Shown here: positions 54,303 to 64,000 of the stretch, piece after piece
How the letters are laid out: every line of letters begins with the position of its first letter
Numbering within the stretch: position 1 is the first letter of the stretch
DNA from: Nocardia spumae
GTDB lineage: Bacteria; Actinomycetota; Actinomycetes; Mycobacteriales; Mycobacteriaceae
Assembly (NCBI RefSeq): GCF_020733635.1
Contig: NZ_JAJFZL010000001.1
Coordinates: 5,890,001-5,954,000 of the forward strand
Direction: 5' to 3'
Length of the DNA: 64,000 nt
Translations under genes and position numbers: made by a program
The notes under the pieces: model-generated
Told to the model about the DNA's origin: nothing
Databases searched by the model: none
Seen by the model: only the letters and a program-made list of their open reading frames with translations

Positions 54303-55832
54303 ATGACGTCCGCCCCCGTCCTGCCCAGTACCGACGAACTTCGCGACCGCACCGCGCAGTTGTTGCTCGAATTGGGCGTCGATCCGATCGAATCCGGCGA
54401 TCTCCCCGTCCGCACGCCGATCACCGGCGGGGTACTGCTGCACGCGCGCAGCAGTACCGCCCTCGAGGTGGTCTACGCAATCGACAAGGCGCACAGCGCC
54501 TTCGAGTCGTGGCGTACCGTTCCCGCACCCCGGCGCGCGGCGGTGGTGCGGCGACTGGGGCAGTTGCTCACCGAAAACCTCGACGCTCTGGCCGAACTCG
54601 TCACCCTGGAGGCGGGCAAGATCGGCGCCGAGGCGCGCGGCGAGGTGCAGGAGATGATCGACGTCTGCGAATTCGCCGTGGGTCTGTCGCGGCAGCTCTA
54701 CGGGCGCACCATGCCCTCCGAGCGGCCGGGCCACCGGTTGATGGAGACCTGGCATCCGCTCGGCGTGGTCGGGGTGATCTCGGCGTTCAACTTCCCGGTG
54801 GCGGTGTGGTCGTGGAATACCGCGATCGCGCTGGTCTGCGGAGACACCGTGGTGTGGAAGCCCTCACAGACGACACCGGCGACCGCTCTGGCCTGCCATG
54901 CGCTGCTGCGCCGCGCGGCCGTGGACGTCGACGCGGATCCCGAGATCCACCAGCTCGTCCAGGGCGCCGCGGAGGTGGGCGAGCAACTGGTGGACGACGA
55001 GCGGGTCGCACTGGTCAGTGCCACCGGATCGGTCCGGATGGGACAGGCCGTGGCGCCGCGGGTCGCGGCGCGTTTCGGCCGCTGCCTGCTCGAGCTGGGC
55101 GGTAACAACGCCGCGGTCGTGACCCCGTCCGCGGATCTCGAACTCACCACGCGCGCTGTCGTTTTCGCGGCCGCGGGCACCGCCGGACAGCGCTGCACCA
55201 CCTTGCGGCGGGTGATCGCGCACGTGGATATCGTCGGTCCGCTGCTCGATCGGATGAGCGCCGCGTACCGCCAGCTGCCCGTGGGCAATCCACTCGACGA
55301 CTCGGTTCTGGTGGGGCCGCTGATCGACGGGCGGGCCCATACCGCGATGCGCTCCGCGATCGAGCGGGCGATCGCCGATGGCGGCGAATTGATCTGCGGT
55401 GGTGAGCGCGTCGACGTCGGCGGCCCCGATTCCTACTACGTCCGCCCCGCGATTGTCCGCATGCCCGCCCAGACCGCGGTGGTGCGCGAGGAGACCTTCG
55501 CGCCGATCCTCTACGTCCTCACCTACCACGAGCTCGACTCCGCGATCGCGCTGCACAACGATGTGCCGCAGGGACTCTCGTCGGCGATCTTCACCGGCGA
55601 TCAGCGCGAGGCCGAACGCTTCCTCGCCGCCGACGGCTCCGACTGCGGTATCGCCAACGTCAACATCGGCACCTCGGGTGCGGAGATCGGCGGCGCGTTC
55701 GGCGGGGAGAAACAGACCGGCGGCGGACGCGAATCGGGGTCCGATTCCTGGAAGGCCTATATGCGCCGCGCCACCAATACCGTCAACTACTCCGCCGAAC
55801 TCCCACTGGCCCAGGGCATCCGCTTCGGCTGA
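54303..55832 (+). CDS. pcd: L-2-aminoadipate-semialdehyde (piperideine-6-carboxylate) dehydrogenase
   Basis: 509 residues, aldehyde dehydrogenase fold. FNFPVAVWSWN, LELGGNNAAVV (catalytic Glu) and the catalytic Cys in AGTAGQRCTTLRR, with the P6C-dehydrogenase-type ending GGGRESGSDSWKAYMRRATN. It oxidises the product of Lat to 2-aminoadipate with NAD+. AAAAGGAG gives a strong ribosome site before ATG 54303. Divergent from lrpA. Same order as Rv3290c-Rv3291c-Rv3293. Confidence 0.95.
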   Translation: MTSAPVLPSTDELRDRTAQLLLELGVDPIESGDLPVRTPITGGVLLHARSSTALEVVYAIDKAHSAFESWRTVPAPRRAAVVRRLGQLLTENLDALAELVTLEAGKIGAEARGEVQEMIDVCEFAVGLSRQLYGRTMPSERPGHRLMETWHPLGVVGVISAFNFPVAVWSWNTAIALVCGDTVVWKPSQTTPATALACHALLRRAAVDVDADPEIHQLVQGAAEVGEQLVDDERVALVSATGSVRMGQAVAPRVAARFGRCLLELGGNNAAVVTPSADLELTTRAVVFAAAGTAGQRCTTLRRVIAHVDIVGPLLDRMSAAYRQLPVGNPLDDSVLVGPLIDGRAHTAMRSAIERAIADGGELICGGERVDVGGPDSYYVRPAIVRMPAQTAVVREETFAPILYVLTYHELDSAIALHNDVPQGLSSAIFTGDQREAERFLAADGSDCGIANVNIGTSGAEIGGAFGGEKQTGGGRESGSDSWKAYMRRATNTVNYSAELPLAQGIRFG

Positions 55833-55924
55833 GGGCGCTCAGCGCTCGGATTCGCGAGGATCGGCCGGAGCCGTCGCACATGGATCCCCCGCGCGCGGAG
55901 GGGGTTATCGCGACGGTGCCGGCC

Positions 55925-56386
55925 TCACCGCCAGGGCATGTGCTGCAGGCACCAGGTGTTGCCGTCGGGGTCGGCGAAGGTGGCCATCAGGACACCGCCG
56001 CCCACATCCTCGACCTCGCCGACCGCGATCCCCCGGTCGAGCAGTTTTCCCCGCGCCGCCTCGATATCGGCCACCACGAGATGCAGCCCGTGCAGTCCGC
56101 CCGGTGCGGCGTGCATGGCGGGCAGGCCCTCGGACAGCAGAATCGAACATGCGGAACCGGGCGGGGTCAGCTGCACGATCCGCACGCCCGGCGCCGGTGC
56201 GACGTCCACATCCAGGTGGAATCCGGCCCTGTCGCGGTAGAACGCGAGCGAGCGTTCGACATCGGTGACCGGAACCGGCACCAGCTCCAGTAGCAGCGCC
56301 CCGGGCAGGACGGGTGGGTTGTTCGGATCCTTCGCCTGCATGGGGTCGGCGGGAATCTCGGTGGACGTTTCGGAACGGTCACTCAT
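55925..56386 (-). CDS. VOC-superfamily (glyoxalase-like) protein
   Basis: 153 residues. Two beta-alpha-beta-beta-beta units: LLLELVPVPVTDVERSLAFY and GLHGLHLVVADIEAARGKLL, ending DPDGNTWCLQHMPW, the usual form of VOC enzymes. Metal-binding His/Glu positions appear in the ELV, HLV and TWCLQ segments. Function may be dioxygenase, isomerase or resistance; not predictable. Divergent from lhr. Confidence 0.85.
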   Translation of the reverse strand: MSDRSETSTEIPADPMQAKDPNNPPVLPGALLLELVPVPVTDVERSLAFYRDRAGFHLDVDVAPAPGVRIVQLTPPGSACSILLSEGLPAMHAAPGGLHGLHLVVADIEAARGKLLDRGIAVGEVEDVGGGVLMATFADPDGNTWCLQHMPWR

Positions 56387-56541
56387 CGTCGGTCCTGTCG
56401 TCGGATCTCCGGATGGCGGATCGCCGGGGCGTCGCTCAGCCTAACCACGTTCACCTCCGCCGGTCGGATACTCGGCGAACTCCGATCCGTCCGACCGGCC
56501 GATGGGCCGGCGGTGTCGGTGCCCGGGTGCACACTGAACCC

Positions 56542-59500
56542 ATGCAGCAGTTCGCCCGCCCGACCCAGGAGTGGTTCGACGGCGCGTTCCCCGCGCCCAC
56601 GGCCGCACAGCTGGGGGCGTGGCAGGCGATCTCCGCGGGCGAGCACACACTGGTCATCGCGCCCACCGGGTCCGGTAAGACGCTGTCGGCGTTCCTGTGG
56701 GCCATCGATCGGCTCGCGACCCGGGAACCGCCGCAGGGGCCGCCGCGCACCTCGGTGCTCTACATCTCGCCGCTCAAGGCACTCGCGGTCGATGTGGAGC
56801 GGAATCTGCGTGCGCCGCTGGTCGGCATCACCCAGACCGCGGCGCGGCTGGGCACGGCCGCGCCGGAGATCACCGTGGGTGTGCGCTCGGGTGACACCAG
56901 CGCGGCCGATCGCCGCACGATGCAGCGCAAGCCCCCGGACATCCTGATCACCACCCCGGAATCGCTGTATCTGGTGCTCACCTCGGCGGCGCGGGAGACC
57001 CTGTCGGAGGTCGGCACGGTGATCGTGGACGAGGTGCACGCCATCGCCGGTTCCAAGCGTGGTGCGCATCTGGCGCTGTCGCTGGCCAGGCTGGACCAGC
57101 TCACCCCGCGCCGGGCCCAGCGCATCGGCCTGTCGGCCACCGTGCGCCCGCCGGAGGAGGTGGGCCGGTTCCTGGTCGGCCCGGCGCCGATCACGATCGT
57201 CGCGCCGCCGGCGCCGAAGACCTTCGACCTGTCGGTCCGGGTTCCGGTCGCCGACATGACCGAGCCGGACGAATCCGATCAGCCCGGGTCGATCTGGCCG
57301 CATGTCGACGCCGCGATCGTCGACCTGGTGCTGGCACATCGGTCCTCGATCGTGTTCGCGAATTCACGCCGGCTGGCCGAACGGCTCACCGCGCGCCTGA
57401 ACGAGGAGTACGCCGAGCGGATCGCGGAACCCGAATCCGCCGACCGCGACGCCGGCCCGGGACGCAAGGAACACGGTCCGCCCGCCCAACTCGGTTCGCC
57501 GACCGAGGTCAACCACGGTGCGGCGCCGCTGCTGGCCCGCGCGCACCACGGATCGGTGAGCAAGGAACAGCGCGCGATCATCGAGGACGATCTCAAGAGC
57601 GGCCGGTTGCGCTGTGTGGTCGCGACCAGCAGCCTCGAACTGGGCATCGATATGGGTGCGGTGGATCTGGTGGTGCAGGTGGAGGCGCCGCCGTCGGTCG
57701 CGGGCGGCCTGCAGCGGGTCGGCCGGGCCGGGCACCAGGTCGGCGAGATCTCGCGCGGCGTGATCTTCCCCAAACATCGCACCGACGTCATCCACTGCGC
57801 GGTGACCTCGATGCGGATGAGCGCGGGGCAGATCGAGGAGTTGAAGATCCCCGCCCACCCGCTCGACATCCTGGCTCAGCAGACGGTGGCGGCCTGTGCG
57901 CTGGAGCCGATCGATGTCGACGAATGGTTCGAAACCGTCAGGGGGACAGGTAGTTTCGCGAGCCTGCCGCGTTCGGCCTACGATTCGGTATTGGATCTGC
58001 TGTCGGGGCGCTACCCGTCCGACGAATTCGCCGAGCTGCGCCCACGAGTGGTGTGGGACCGCGACGCGGGCACGCTCACCGGTCGGCCAGGCGCCCAGCG
58101 CCTGGCGGTCACCTCCGGTGGGGCGATTCCCGACCGCGGTCTGTTCCCGGTCTTCATGGTGGGCGAGAAGGCTTCGCGCGTGGGCGAACTCGATGAGGAG
58201 ATGGTCTACGAATCGCGCGTCGGCGATGTGTTCGCCCTCGGCGCGACCAGCTGGCGGATCGAGGACATCACCCACGATCGAGTTCTGGTGTCGCCTGCCT
58301 TCGGACTGCCCGGCCGGCTTCCGTTCTGGCACGGCGATTCGCTGGGGCGTCCGGCCGAATTGGGTGCGGCCCTGGGTGAATTCGTCCGCACGGCCGGGCA
58401 GGCGGTCGAGCGCGCACCGGCCGGGCGAATCGACACCCTGGTCCGCGAGGCGGCAGGTCCCGCGGCCGGCGACGGACGAGATCCCGACACCCGCGACGCG
58501 AGCCGCACCCCGGCCGCCGCGCGCCGAGGACGCGGTCGTCAGGCCACACCGGGCGGGGAGCTGGTCGAACTCGAACACATCGTGCACGCCGCCGGGCTCG
58601 ACGATTTCGCCACCGCGAATCTGGTGTCGCTGCTGGCCGAACAGCGGGAGGCCACCGGCCATCTGCCCACCGACCGCACCCTGCTGGTCGAACGCTTCCG
58701 CGACGAGCTCGGGGATTGGCGACTGATCCTGCACTCCCCCTATGGTCTGCCCGTCCACGCGCCGTGGGCGCTGGCCGTCGGCGCGCGGCTGCGCGAGCGG
58801 TTCGGGGTCGATGCCGCGCCCACCGCGTCCGATGACGGCATCGTGGTACGGCTGCCCGACACCACCGACGATCCGCCCGGCGCCGAACTGTTCGCCTTCG
58901 AGCCGGACGAGATCGACGACGTGGTCACCGAACAGGTCGGCGGCTCGGCGCTGTTCGCCTCCCGGTTCCGCGAATGCGCCGCGCGGGCGCTACTGCTGCC
59001 GCGCCGGGATCCGGGCCGGCGTGCGCCACTGTGGCAACAGCGGCAGCGTGCGGCCCAATTGCTCGATGTGGCACGGAAGTTCCCGGATTTCCCGATCTTG
59101 CTGGAGACCGTGCGGGAATGTCTGCGCGATGTCTACGATCTGCCCGCACTGCGCGATCTGCTGACGAGTATCGCCCGGCGCAAACTGCGGCTGATCGAAG
59201 TGGAGACCGCCGCGCCCTCACCGTTCGCCAACGCCTTGCTGTTCGACTACATCGGCCAGTTCATGTACGAGGGCGACAGCCCCCTGGCCGAACGTCGCGC
59301 GGCCGCCCTGTCGTTGGACTCGAGCCTGCTCGCGGAACTGCTGGGCCGGGTGGAGCTGCGGGAACTACTCGACGCCGAGGTCATCGAGCACACCGAACGC
59401 GAGCTCCAGCGGCTCACCCCCGAGCGGCATGCCCGGGATGCCGAAGGTCTGGCGGATCTGCTGCGGCTGCTGGGACCGCTCACCGCGGCCGAGGCCGCCG

Positions 59501-61263
59501 CCCGCTGCACCGAGGATCCGGCGCCGTGGTTCGCCGAACTCGCCCGGGCCAAACGAGTTCTGGAGGTGTCGTTCGCCGGGGCGCGGTGGTGGACGGCCGT
59601 CGAGGATGCCGCACGGCTCCGAGACGCGCTCGGGGTGCCCCTGCCGATCGGCACACCGGCGGCGTTCATCGAGCCGGTGCCCGATCCGCTCGGCGATCTC
59701 GTCGGCCGCTATGCCCGCACGCACGCTCCGTTCACGCTGGACGCGCTGGCACGACGGTTCGGTATCGGCCCGGCCGTGGCCGCCACCGCCCTTCATCGGC
59801 TCGGCACCGAGAAGCGCGTCGTGGAAGGCGAATTCACCCCCGGCTCGGCGGGTGCGGAGTGGTGTGACGCCCAGGTGCTGCGACGGTTGCGACGGCGCTC
59901 GCTGGCCGCGGCGCGCAAAGAGGTCGAACCGGTGTCCACAGCCGCGTTCGGCCGGTTCCTGCCCGCCTGGCAGCACCTCGGGACCTCGACCCTGCGCGGC
60001 GTCGACGGAGTGGCCACGGTGGTCGAACAGCTTGCGGGCGTGCCGATTCCGGCCTCGGCCTGGGAATCGCTGGTGCTGCCCGCCCGCGTGCGGGACTACT
60101 CGCCGGCGATGCTGGACGAGTTGACCGCCATCGGTGAGGTGCTCTGGTCCGGCCACGGCGCGATCACCGCCAAGGACGGCTGGATCGCCCTGCATCCGGC
60201 AGATCAGGCCCCGATGACACTGGCGCCCGCGGCGCCCATCGATTTCACCGACGTCCAACTCCGGCTGCTCACCGCCTGGGGCGCCGATCCGGCGGCACTG
60301 ACCGCGCCGCGGCCGGACACCAGCGGCGAGGCGGGCGCGCCGCCGTTCGCGGTGGCGGGCGGGGCCTACTTTTTCCGCCAATTGTCCGATGGCACCGGAC
60401 TTCTCGACGACGCCGCGGTGGCCGCGGCACTCTGGGAGCTGGTGTGGGCGGGCTATGTCTCCGGCGATACCTTCGCTCCGGTGCGCGCTCGGCTGTCGGG
60501 CACCACCCGCAGCACCACCGCGCATCGCACACCGAGGCGCACACCCCGTGGCCGCATGTATCTGCCGCGGCCGGCGGCGCCGACCCGGACCGGTCCCCCC
60601 GCCGTCGCCGGCCGCTGGTCCCTGCTGCCACAACGACTGCCCGACAACACGATTCGCGCACATGCCACCGCCGATCTCCTGCTGGAACGCTACGGGGTGC
60701 TGACTCGCGGCTCGGTGCAGAGCGAGGAGATTCCGGGCGGATTCGCGCTGATGTACCGGGTACTCACCGAATTCGAGGATCGCGGCCGCTGCCGCCGCGG
60801 GTACTTCGTCGACACCCTGGGCGGTGCGCAGTTCTCCACCACCGATGTGGTGGATCGGTTGCGTGGCTTCGATTCCGAACGCGGCGCCGACACCCTGGCG
60901 CTCGCCTCCTGCGATCCGGCCAACCCCTACGGCGCCGCCCTGCCCTGGCCCAAGTCGGCGAGCGAAGGCGCCGGGCATCGGCCCGGCCGCAAGGCCGGCG
61001 CGCTGGTGGTGCTCGCCGACGGGGAACTGGCTTTGTATCTGGAGCGCGGCGGCAAGACCCTGCTCACGTTCACCGAGGATCCGGCGGTCCGCACCCGAGC
61101 GGCGACGGCCCTGGCGGCGCTGGTCCACGACCGCCGGGTCGACTCGCTGGTGATCGAGCGGGTGGACGGAGAATCGGTGCACGGCAACACCTTCGCGGCC
61201 TTTCTCACCGACGCCGGATTCGCCGTCACGCCGCGGGGATTCCGGTTGCGGGGCCGGCCGTGA
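56542..61263 (+). CDS. lhr: ATP-dependent DNA helicase Lhr
   Basis: 1573 residues, large helicase-related family. Walker A APTGSGKTLSAFLWA (Lys46), Walker B/DEVH in VIVDEVHAIAG, SATVRPPEEVG, and motif VI QRVGRAGHQVGE. The helicase core and WH domain form the first about 850 residues; the rest is the Lhr-CTD. It unwinds RNA:DNA hybrids in the 3' to 5' direction and is linked to DNA repair. Length compares with 1513 in M. tuberculosis. ATG 56542 (MQQFARPTQEWF) chosen; 15 bases before nei2. Confidence 0.95.
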   Translation: MQQFARPTQEWFDGAFPAPTAAQLGAWQAISAGEHTLVIAPTGSGKTLSAFLWAIDRLATREPPQGPPRTSVLYISPLKALAVDVERNLRAPLVGITQTAARLGTAAPEITVGVRSGDTSAADRRTMQRKPPDILITTPESLYLVLTSAARETLSEVGTVIVDEVHAIAGSKRGAHLALSLARLDQLTPRRAQRIGLSATVRPPEEVGRFLVGPAPITIVAPPAPKTFDLSVRVPVADMTEPDESDQPGSIWPHVDAAIVDLVLAHRSSIVFANSRRLAERLTARLNEEYAERIAEPESADRDAGPGRKEHGPPAQLGSPTEVNHGAAPLLARAHHGSVSKEQRAIIEDDLKSGRLRCVVATSSLELGIDMGAVDLVVQVEAPPSVAGGLQRVGRAGHQVGEISRGVIFPKHRTDVIHCAVTSMRMSAGQIEELKIPAHPLDILAQQTVAACALEPIDVDEWFETVRGTGSFASLPRSAYDSVLDLLSGRYPSDEFAELRPRVVWDRDAGTLTGRPGAQRLAVTSGGAIPDRGLFPVFMVGEKASRVGELDEEMVYESRVGDVFALGATSWRIEDITHDRVLVSPAFGLPGRLPFWHGDSLGRPAELGAALGEFVRTAGQAVERAPAGRIDTLVREAAGPAAGDGRDPDTRDASRTPAAARRGRGRQATPGGELVELEHIVHAAGLDDFATANLVSLLAEQREATGHLPTDRTLLVERFRDELGDWRLILHSPYGLPVHAPWALAVGARLRERFGVDAAPTASDDGIVVRLPDTTDDPPGAELFAFEPDEIDDVVTEQVGGSALFASRFRECAARALLLPRRDPGRRAPLWQQRQRAAQLLDVARKFPDFPILLETVRECLRDVYDLPALRDLLTSIARRKLRLIEVETAAPSPFANALLFDYIGQFMYEGDSPLAERRAAALSLDSSLLAELLGRVELRELLDAEVIEHTERELQRLTPERHARDAEGLADLLRLLGPLTAAEAAARCTEDPAPWFAELARAKRVLEVSFAGARWWTAVEDAARLRDALGVPLPIGTPAAFIEPVPDPLGDLVGRYARTHAPFTLDALARRFGIGPAVAATALHRLGTEKRVVEGEFTPGSAGAEWCDAQVLRRLRRRSLAAARKEVEPVSTAAFGRFLPAWQHLGTSTLRGVDGVATVVEQLAGVPIPASAWESLVLPARVRDYSPAMLDELTAIGEVLWSGHGAITAKDGWIALHPADQAPMTLAPAAPIDFTDVQLRLLTAWGADPAALTAPRPDTSGEAGAPPFAVAGGAYFFRQLSDGTGLLDDAAVAAALWELVWAGYVSGDTFAPVRARLSGTTRSTTAHRTPRRTPRGRMYLPRPAAPTRTGPPAVAGRWSLLPQRLPDNTIRAHATADLLLERYGVLTRGSVQSEEIPGGFALMYRVLTEFEDRGRCRRGYFVDTLGGAQFSTTDVVDRLRGFDSERGADTLALASCDPANPYGAALPWPKSASEGAGHRPGRKAGALVVLADGELALYLERGGKTLLTFTEDPAVRTRAATALAALVHDRRVDSLVIERVDGESVHGNTFAAFLTDAGFAVTPRGFRLRGRP

Positions 61264-61278
61264 GCGGGCGGTGACGCC

Positions 61279-62091
61279 GTGCCCGAAGGTGACACCGTCT
61301 ACCTGACTGCCGCCCGGCTGCGCACCGCCCTGCAGGGAAAGACACTGATCCGCAGCGACTTCCGGGTGCCGCGATATGCCACCCTCGACCTGCGTGACCG
61401 GACGGTCGACAGCGTCGGCAGCTATGGGAAGCACCTGTTCGTCCGCACCGAGTCGCTCAGCATCCACACCCATCTGAAGATGGAGGGCAGCTGGCGGATC
61501 TACCGGCCCGGGCAACGCTGGACCAAACCCGGCTTCACCGCCCGGCTGATTCTCGCCACCGCCGACGCCGAGGCCGTCGGATTCTCGCTCGGCACCGTCG
61601 AGGTGCTGCCGCGGGCCGACGAGCACACCGCGATCGACCATCTCGGCCCGGATCTCCTGGGTCCGGACTGGGATGCCGGCGAGGCGGTCGGGCGGCTGGC
61701 CGCCCACGGCGGCGAACCGATCGGACTGGCGTTACTGGATCAGGCCAATCTGGCCGGCATCGGCAATATCTACCGCAGCGAGATCTGCTTCGCGCGGCGC
61801 ATCCATCCGGCCACCCCGGTCGCGACCGTGCCCGACCTCGCCGGGCTGGTCGATACCGCGCACCGCATCCTCACCCGGGCCGCACACCACCCGCCCTGGC
61901 GGGCCGCCGTCTACGGGCGGCAGCGGCAGCCCTGCCGGCGCTGCGGAACCACCGTCGTCGTCCAGCCGCTGGGCGCACCCACGGCCTCCGGCTCCGCCTC
62001 CGAGCGCGGCATCTACTTCTGCCCGCACTGCCAGCCACCGCCCGATTCCCCAGATTTGCCGATCGATAGCCATCATTCTTACGGCGGCTAA
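61279..62091 (+). CDS. nei2: Endonuclease VIII-type DNA glycosylase
   Basis: 270 residues, Fpg/Nei family. The chain begins PEGDTVYL after the start Met is removed, leaving the catalytic Pro and Glu. HTHLKMEGSWRIY, the helix-two-turn-helix segment GIGNIYRSEICF and a C-terminal zinc finger CRRCG...CPHC follow. It removes oxidised pyrimidines and cuts the strand. It is 15 bases downstream of lhr, as in M. tuberculosis (Rv3296-Rv3297), forming a repair operon. GTG start. Confidence 0.94.
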   Translation: MPEGDTVYLTAARLRTALQGKTLIRSDFRVPRYATLDLRDRTVDSVGSYGKHLFVRTESLSIHTHLKMEGSWRIYRPGQRWTKPGFTARLILATADAEAVGFSLGTVEVLPRADEHTAIDHLGPDLLGPDWDAGEAVGRLAAHGGEPIGLALLDQANLAGIGNIYRSEICFARRIHPATPVATVPDLAGLVDTAHRILTRAAHHPPWRAAVYGRQRQPCRRCGTTVVVQPLGAPTASGSASERGIYFCPHCQPPPDSPDLPIDSHHSYGG

Positions 62092-62156
62092 CGTTTCGGT
62101 GCCCGCGTGCGACATAGGGGCGATACCACATCGCCACAGGTCGGGAAGCGGGGCAG

Positions 62157-62324
62157 ATGACGGACGTGAGCACCGTGGTGCGTCGGGGCACGCGCCTGAT
62201 CACACAGTTGCTGATCGCCGCCATCGCCGTCGCCGCCATCGTGCTGTTCAGCTACGCACTGCACTATTCGACGGCAACGGAGAAGCCCAGTTCCGGCCGC
62301 ATCTCGACCTCGACGCCGCACTGA
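62157..62324 (+). CDS. Small single-pass membrane protein
   Basis: 55 residues, too short for the usual ORF cutoffs: MTDVSTVVRRGTRLITQL, a membrane helix (LLIAAIAVAAIVLFSYAL), and a short Ser/Thr-rich outside tail. GGAAGCGGGG lies upstream. Not recognised. Same strand as nei2, 65 bases after it, and convergent with glpD. Confidence 0.5.
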   Translation: MTDVSTVVRRGTRLITQLLIAAIAVAAIVLFSYALHYSTATEKPSSGRISTSTPH

Positions 62325-62372
62325 CGGCCACCACGAGTCCGGGGCGGCCGCCGCGACGACGACAGACTCGGT

Positions 62373-63998
62373 CTAACCCTGCGGGAGCGGAACCGGTTCC
62401 AGGATCTCCGGTCGCGGCTCCGGCGCGGCGGCCCGCAACGCGTCGGCGGAGATGTCATCGGGCTGGGTCTGCGACCGCACCTCGGCCTCCACCCGCGCCG
62501 CGTACGTACTCACCTCGCGCCGGATCTGTTCGGCGTCCCAGCCCAGCACCGGCGCGACCACCCGGGCCACCTCGTCGGCGCATTCGGTCCCGCGATGGGA
62601 GTACTCGATGGAGATACGGGTGCGACGGGCCAGGATATCGTCCAGATGCAATGCCCCCTCCGCCGCCGCGGCGTAGACCGCCTCCACCCGCAGATAACTG
62701 GGTGCGTCGGTAATCGGTTGCAGCAGTTCGGGTTTGCCCTCGGCCATATCGAGTACATCGGTGATCAGCGCACCGTAGCGGTTGAGCAGGTGCTCGATGC
62801 GATACGGGTGCACACCGTAGGTCTGGGCCAATTGCGGCGTCTGGTTGAGCAGCGCGAAGTAGCCGTCGGCGCCCAGCAGCGGCACCTTGTCGGTGATCGA
62901 GGGCGAGACCCGCTGCGGGATATCGCGGGCGGCGGCATCGACCGCGTCGTAGGCCATCACGCGGTAGGTGGTGTACTTACCGCCCGCGATGGCGACCAGT
63001 CCGGGTGCGATCCGCGCCACCGCGTGTTCACGCGACAACTTCGAGGTCTCGTCGCTCTCCCCGGCCAGTAGCGGTCGCAGTCCGGCGTACACACCCTGGA
63101 TATCGTCCTGAGTCAGCGGGGTGACCAGGACCTCGTTGATCCGGTCGAGCAGATAGTCGATATCGGCCTTGGTGGCGGCCGGATGCGCCAGATCCAGATT
63201 CCAGTCCGTATCGGTAGTGCCGATGATCCAGTGGTTGCTCCCCCACGGGATCACGAACAGCACCGAGGTCTGCGTGCGCAGGATCAGGGCCGCGTCGCTG
63301 GTGATCCGATCGCGCGGCACCACGATGTGCACACCCTTGGAGGCACGCACATGGAAACGGCCGCGGACGTGCGACAACGCCTGCAATTCATCGGTCCACA
63401 CACCGGTCGCGTTGATCACCACGTGGCCGCGAACCTCGGTCGTGCGCCCGTCCTCGCTGTCGCGCACCTTGACCCCGACCACCCGGTCGGCCTCCCGCAG
63501 GAAGTCCACGACCTGGGTGGAGGTCCGGATCACCGCGCCGTAGTGGGCAGCGGTACGGGCGACGGTCATGGTGTGGCGGGCGTCGTCGACCACGGTGTCG
63601 TAATAGGTGACACCGCCGATCAGCGCGTCCCGGCGCACGCCCGGCGCCAGTCGCAACGCACCCGAACGGGTCACATGATGTTGTCCCGGAACGGATTTCG
63701 CGCCGCCCATGGAGTCGTAGAGCACCAGCCCCGAGGCGACGTAGGGCCGCTCCCAGACCCGGTGGGTCAGCGGGTAGAGAAAGCGCAGCGGCTTCACCAG
63801 ATGCGGAGCCAGCGTCTTCAGGCTCAGCTCACGTTCCCGCAACGCCTCCCGGACCAGCCCGAACTCCAGTTGTTCCAGGTAGCGCAGGCCGCCGTGGAAC
63901 ATCTTCGACGATCGGCTCGAGGTCCCGGAGGCCAGGTCACGCGCCTCCACCAGGGCCACCTCGAGACCACGTGTGGCGGCATCGAGGGCGATGCCCGC
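62373..63998 (-). CDS. glpD: Glycerol-3-phosphate dehydrogenase (partial)
   Basis: About 542 residues are visible; the N terminus, including the FAD-binding glycine motif, lies beyond the window. SGTSSRSSKMFHGGLRYLE, WIIGTTDTDWNLDL and VAIAGGKYTTYRVMAYDAVD belong to the GlpD family; the C-terminal domain is the GlpD-specific helical part. It oxidises glycerol 3-phosphate to dihydroxyacetone phosphate and feeds electrons to menaquinone. Position matches glpD2 (Rv3302c) in M. tuberculosis. The true start is outside the window. Confidence 0.93.
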   Translation of the reverse strand, partial: AGIALDAATRGLEVALVEARDLASGTSSRSSKMFHGGLRYLEQLEFGLVREALRERELSLKTLAPHLVKPLRFLYPLTHRVWERPYVASGLVLYDSMGGAKSVPGQHHVTRSGALRLAPGVRRDALIGGVTYYDTVVDDARHTMTVARTAAHYGAVIRTSTQVVDFLREADRVVGVKVRDSEDGRTTEVRGHVVINATGVWTDELQALSHVRGRFHVRASKGVHIVVPRDRITSDAALILRTQTSVLFVIPWGSNHWIIGTTDTDWNLDLAHPAATKADIDYLLDRINEVLVTPLTQDDIQGVYAGLRPLLAGESDETSKLSREHAVARIAPGLVAIAGGKYTTYRVMAYDAVDAAARDIPQRVSPSITDKVPLLGADGYFALLNQTPQLAQTYGVHPYRIEHLLNRYGALITDVLDMAEGKPELLQPITDAPSYLRVEAVYAAAAEGALHLDDILARRTRISIEYSHRGTECADEVARVVAPVLGWDAEQIRREVSTYAARVEAEVRSQTQPDDISADALRAAAPEPRPEILEPVPLPQG

Positions 63999-64000
63999 GC

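Noticed and set aside
59365..61707. Minus-strand 780-residue open frame opposite lhr and nei2
   Set aside because: Gly/Gln/Arg-rich translation without any domain; typical antisense shadow in GC-rich coding DNA.

Overview
The window is about 64 kb of high-GC, densely packed actinobacterial chromosome. Mycothiol-linked enzymes, the AccA3/AccD5/AccE5 acyl-CoA carboxylase, a PntAa/PntAb/PntB transhydrogenase, LrpA-Lat and gene order resembling the Mycobacterium tuberculosis fadE25-to-glpD2 segment (recalled, not searched) place it in the Mycobacteriales. The accessory gene content fits Nocardia or a close relative best. No rRNA, tRNA, CRISPR, insertion sequence or prophage was seen.

Left part (0-33 kb, accessory and metabolic). 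The window opens inside a guanidine/urea-type nitrogen operon: APC permease, two DUF1989 proteins (UAAP1/UAAP2, carboxyguanidine deiminase type), a carboxyltransferase lacking its biotin carboxylase and biotin carrier domains, and allophanate hydrolase. Next come a rhodanese, a BenE-like transporter, and an AsnC regulator divergent from a bkdA-bkdB-bkdC 2-oxoacid dehydrogenase operon. Several regulator-plus-target modules follow: MFS/TetR/SDR, MFS/MarR, TetR/hydrolase, HxlR with a YciI-like protein and a cysteine-less isochorismatase-fold protein, and TetR/MFS. The pntAa-pntAb-pntB operon and a HIT/mycothiol-enzyme/peptidase E operon lie between them. The part ends with an orphan GroES-like protein, a GlcD-type oxidase and small proteins.

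Right part (33-64 kb, conserved core). fadE25, a TetR, purE, purK, a GtrA protein, a two-component system, a PH-domain protein and birA are followed by a block of small proteins with a Ser/Thr kinase. Then come accA3, sseA, an Fe-S-type ArsR regulator, maf, accE5 and accD5, followed by lat-lrpA-pcd (lysine catabolism to 2-aminoadipate), lhr and nei2 (DNA repair) and glpD (cut by the window end). Compared with the M. tuberculosis order as I remember it, the accD5-to-accA3 block is inverted here, and a desaturase and the kinase cluster are inserted next to birA.

Many intergenic regions hold clear palindromes that can be assigned to the adjacent regulator, and several genes appear to have leaderless promoters. 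The most unusual points are the CT-only guanidine/urea carboxylase, the isochorismatase-fold protein with Gly at the Cys position, the SufR-like regulator with a 21-bp-phased direct repeat in front of it, and the perfect 20-bp palindrome between pntAa and the HIT gene.
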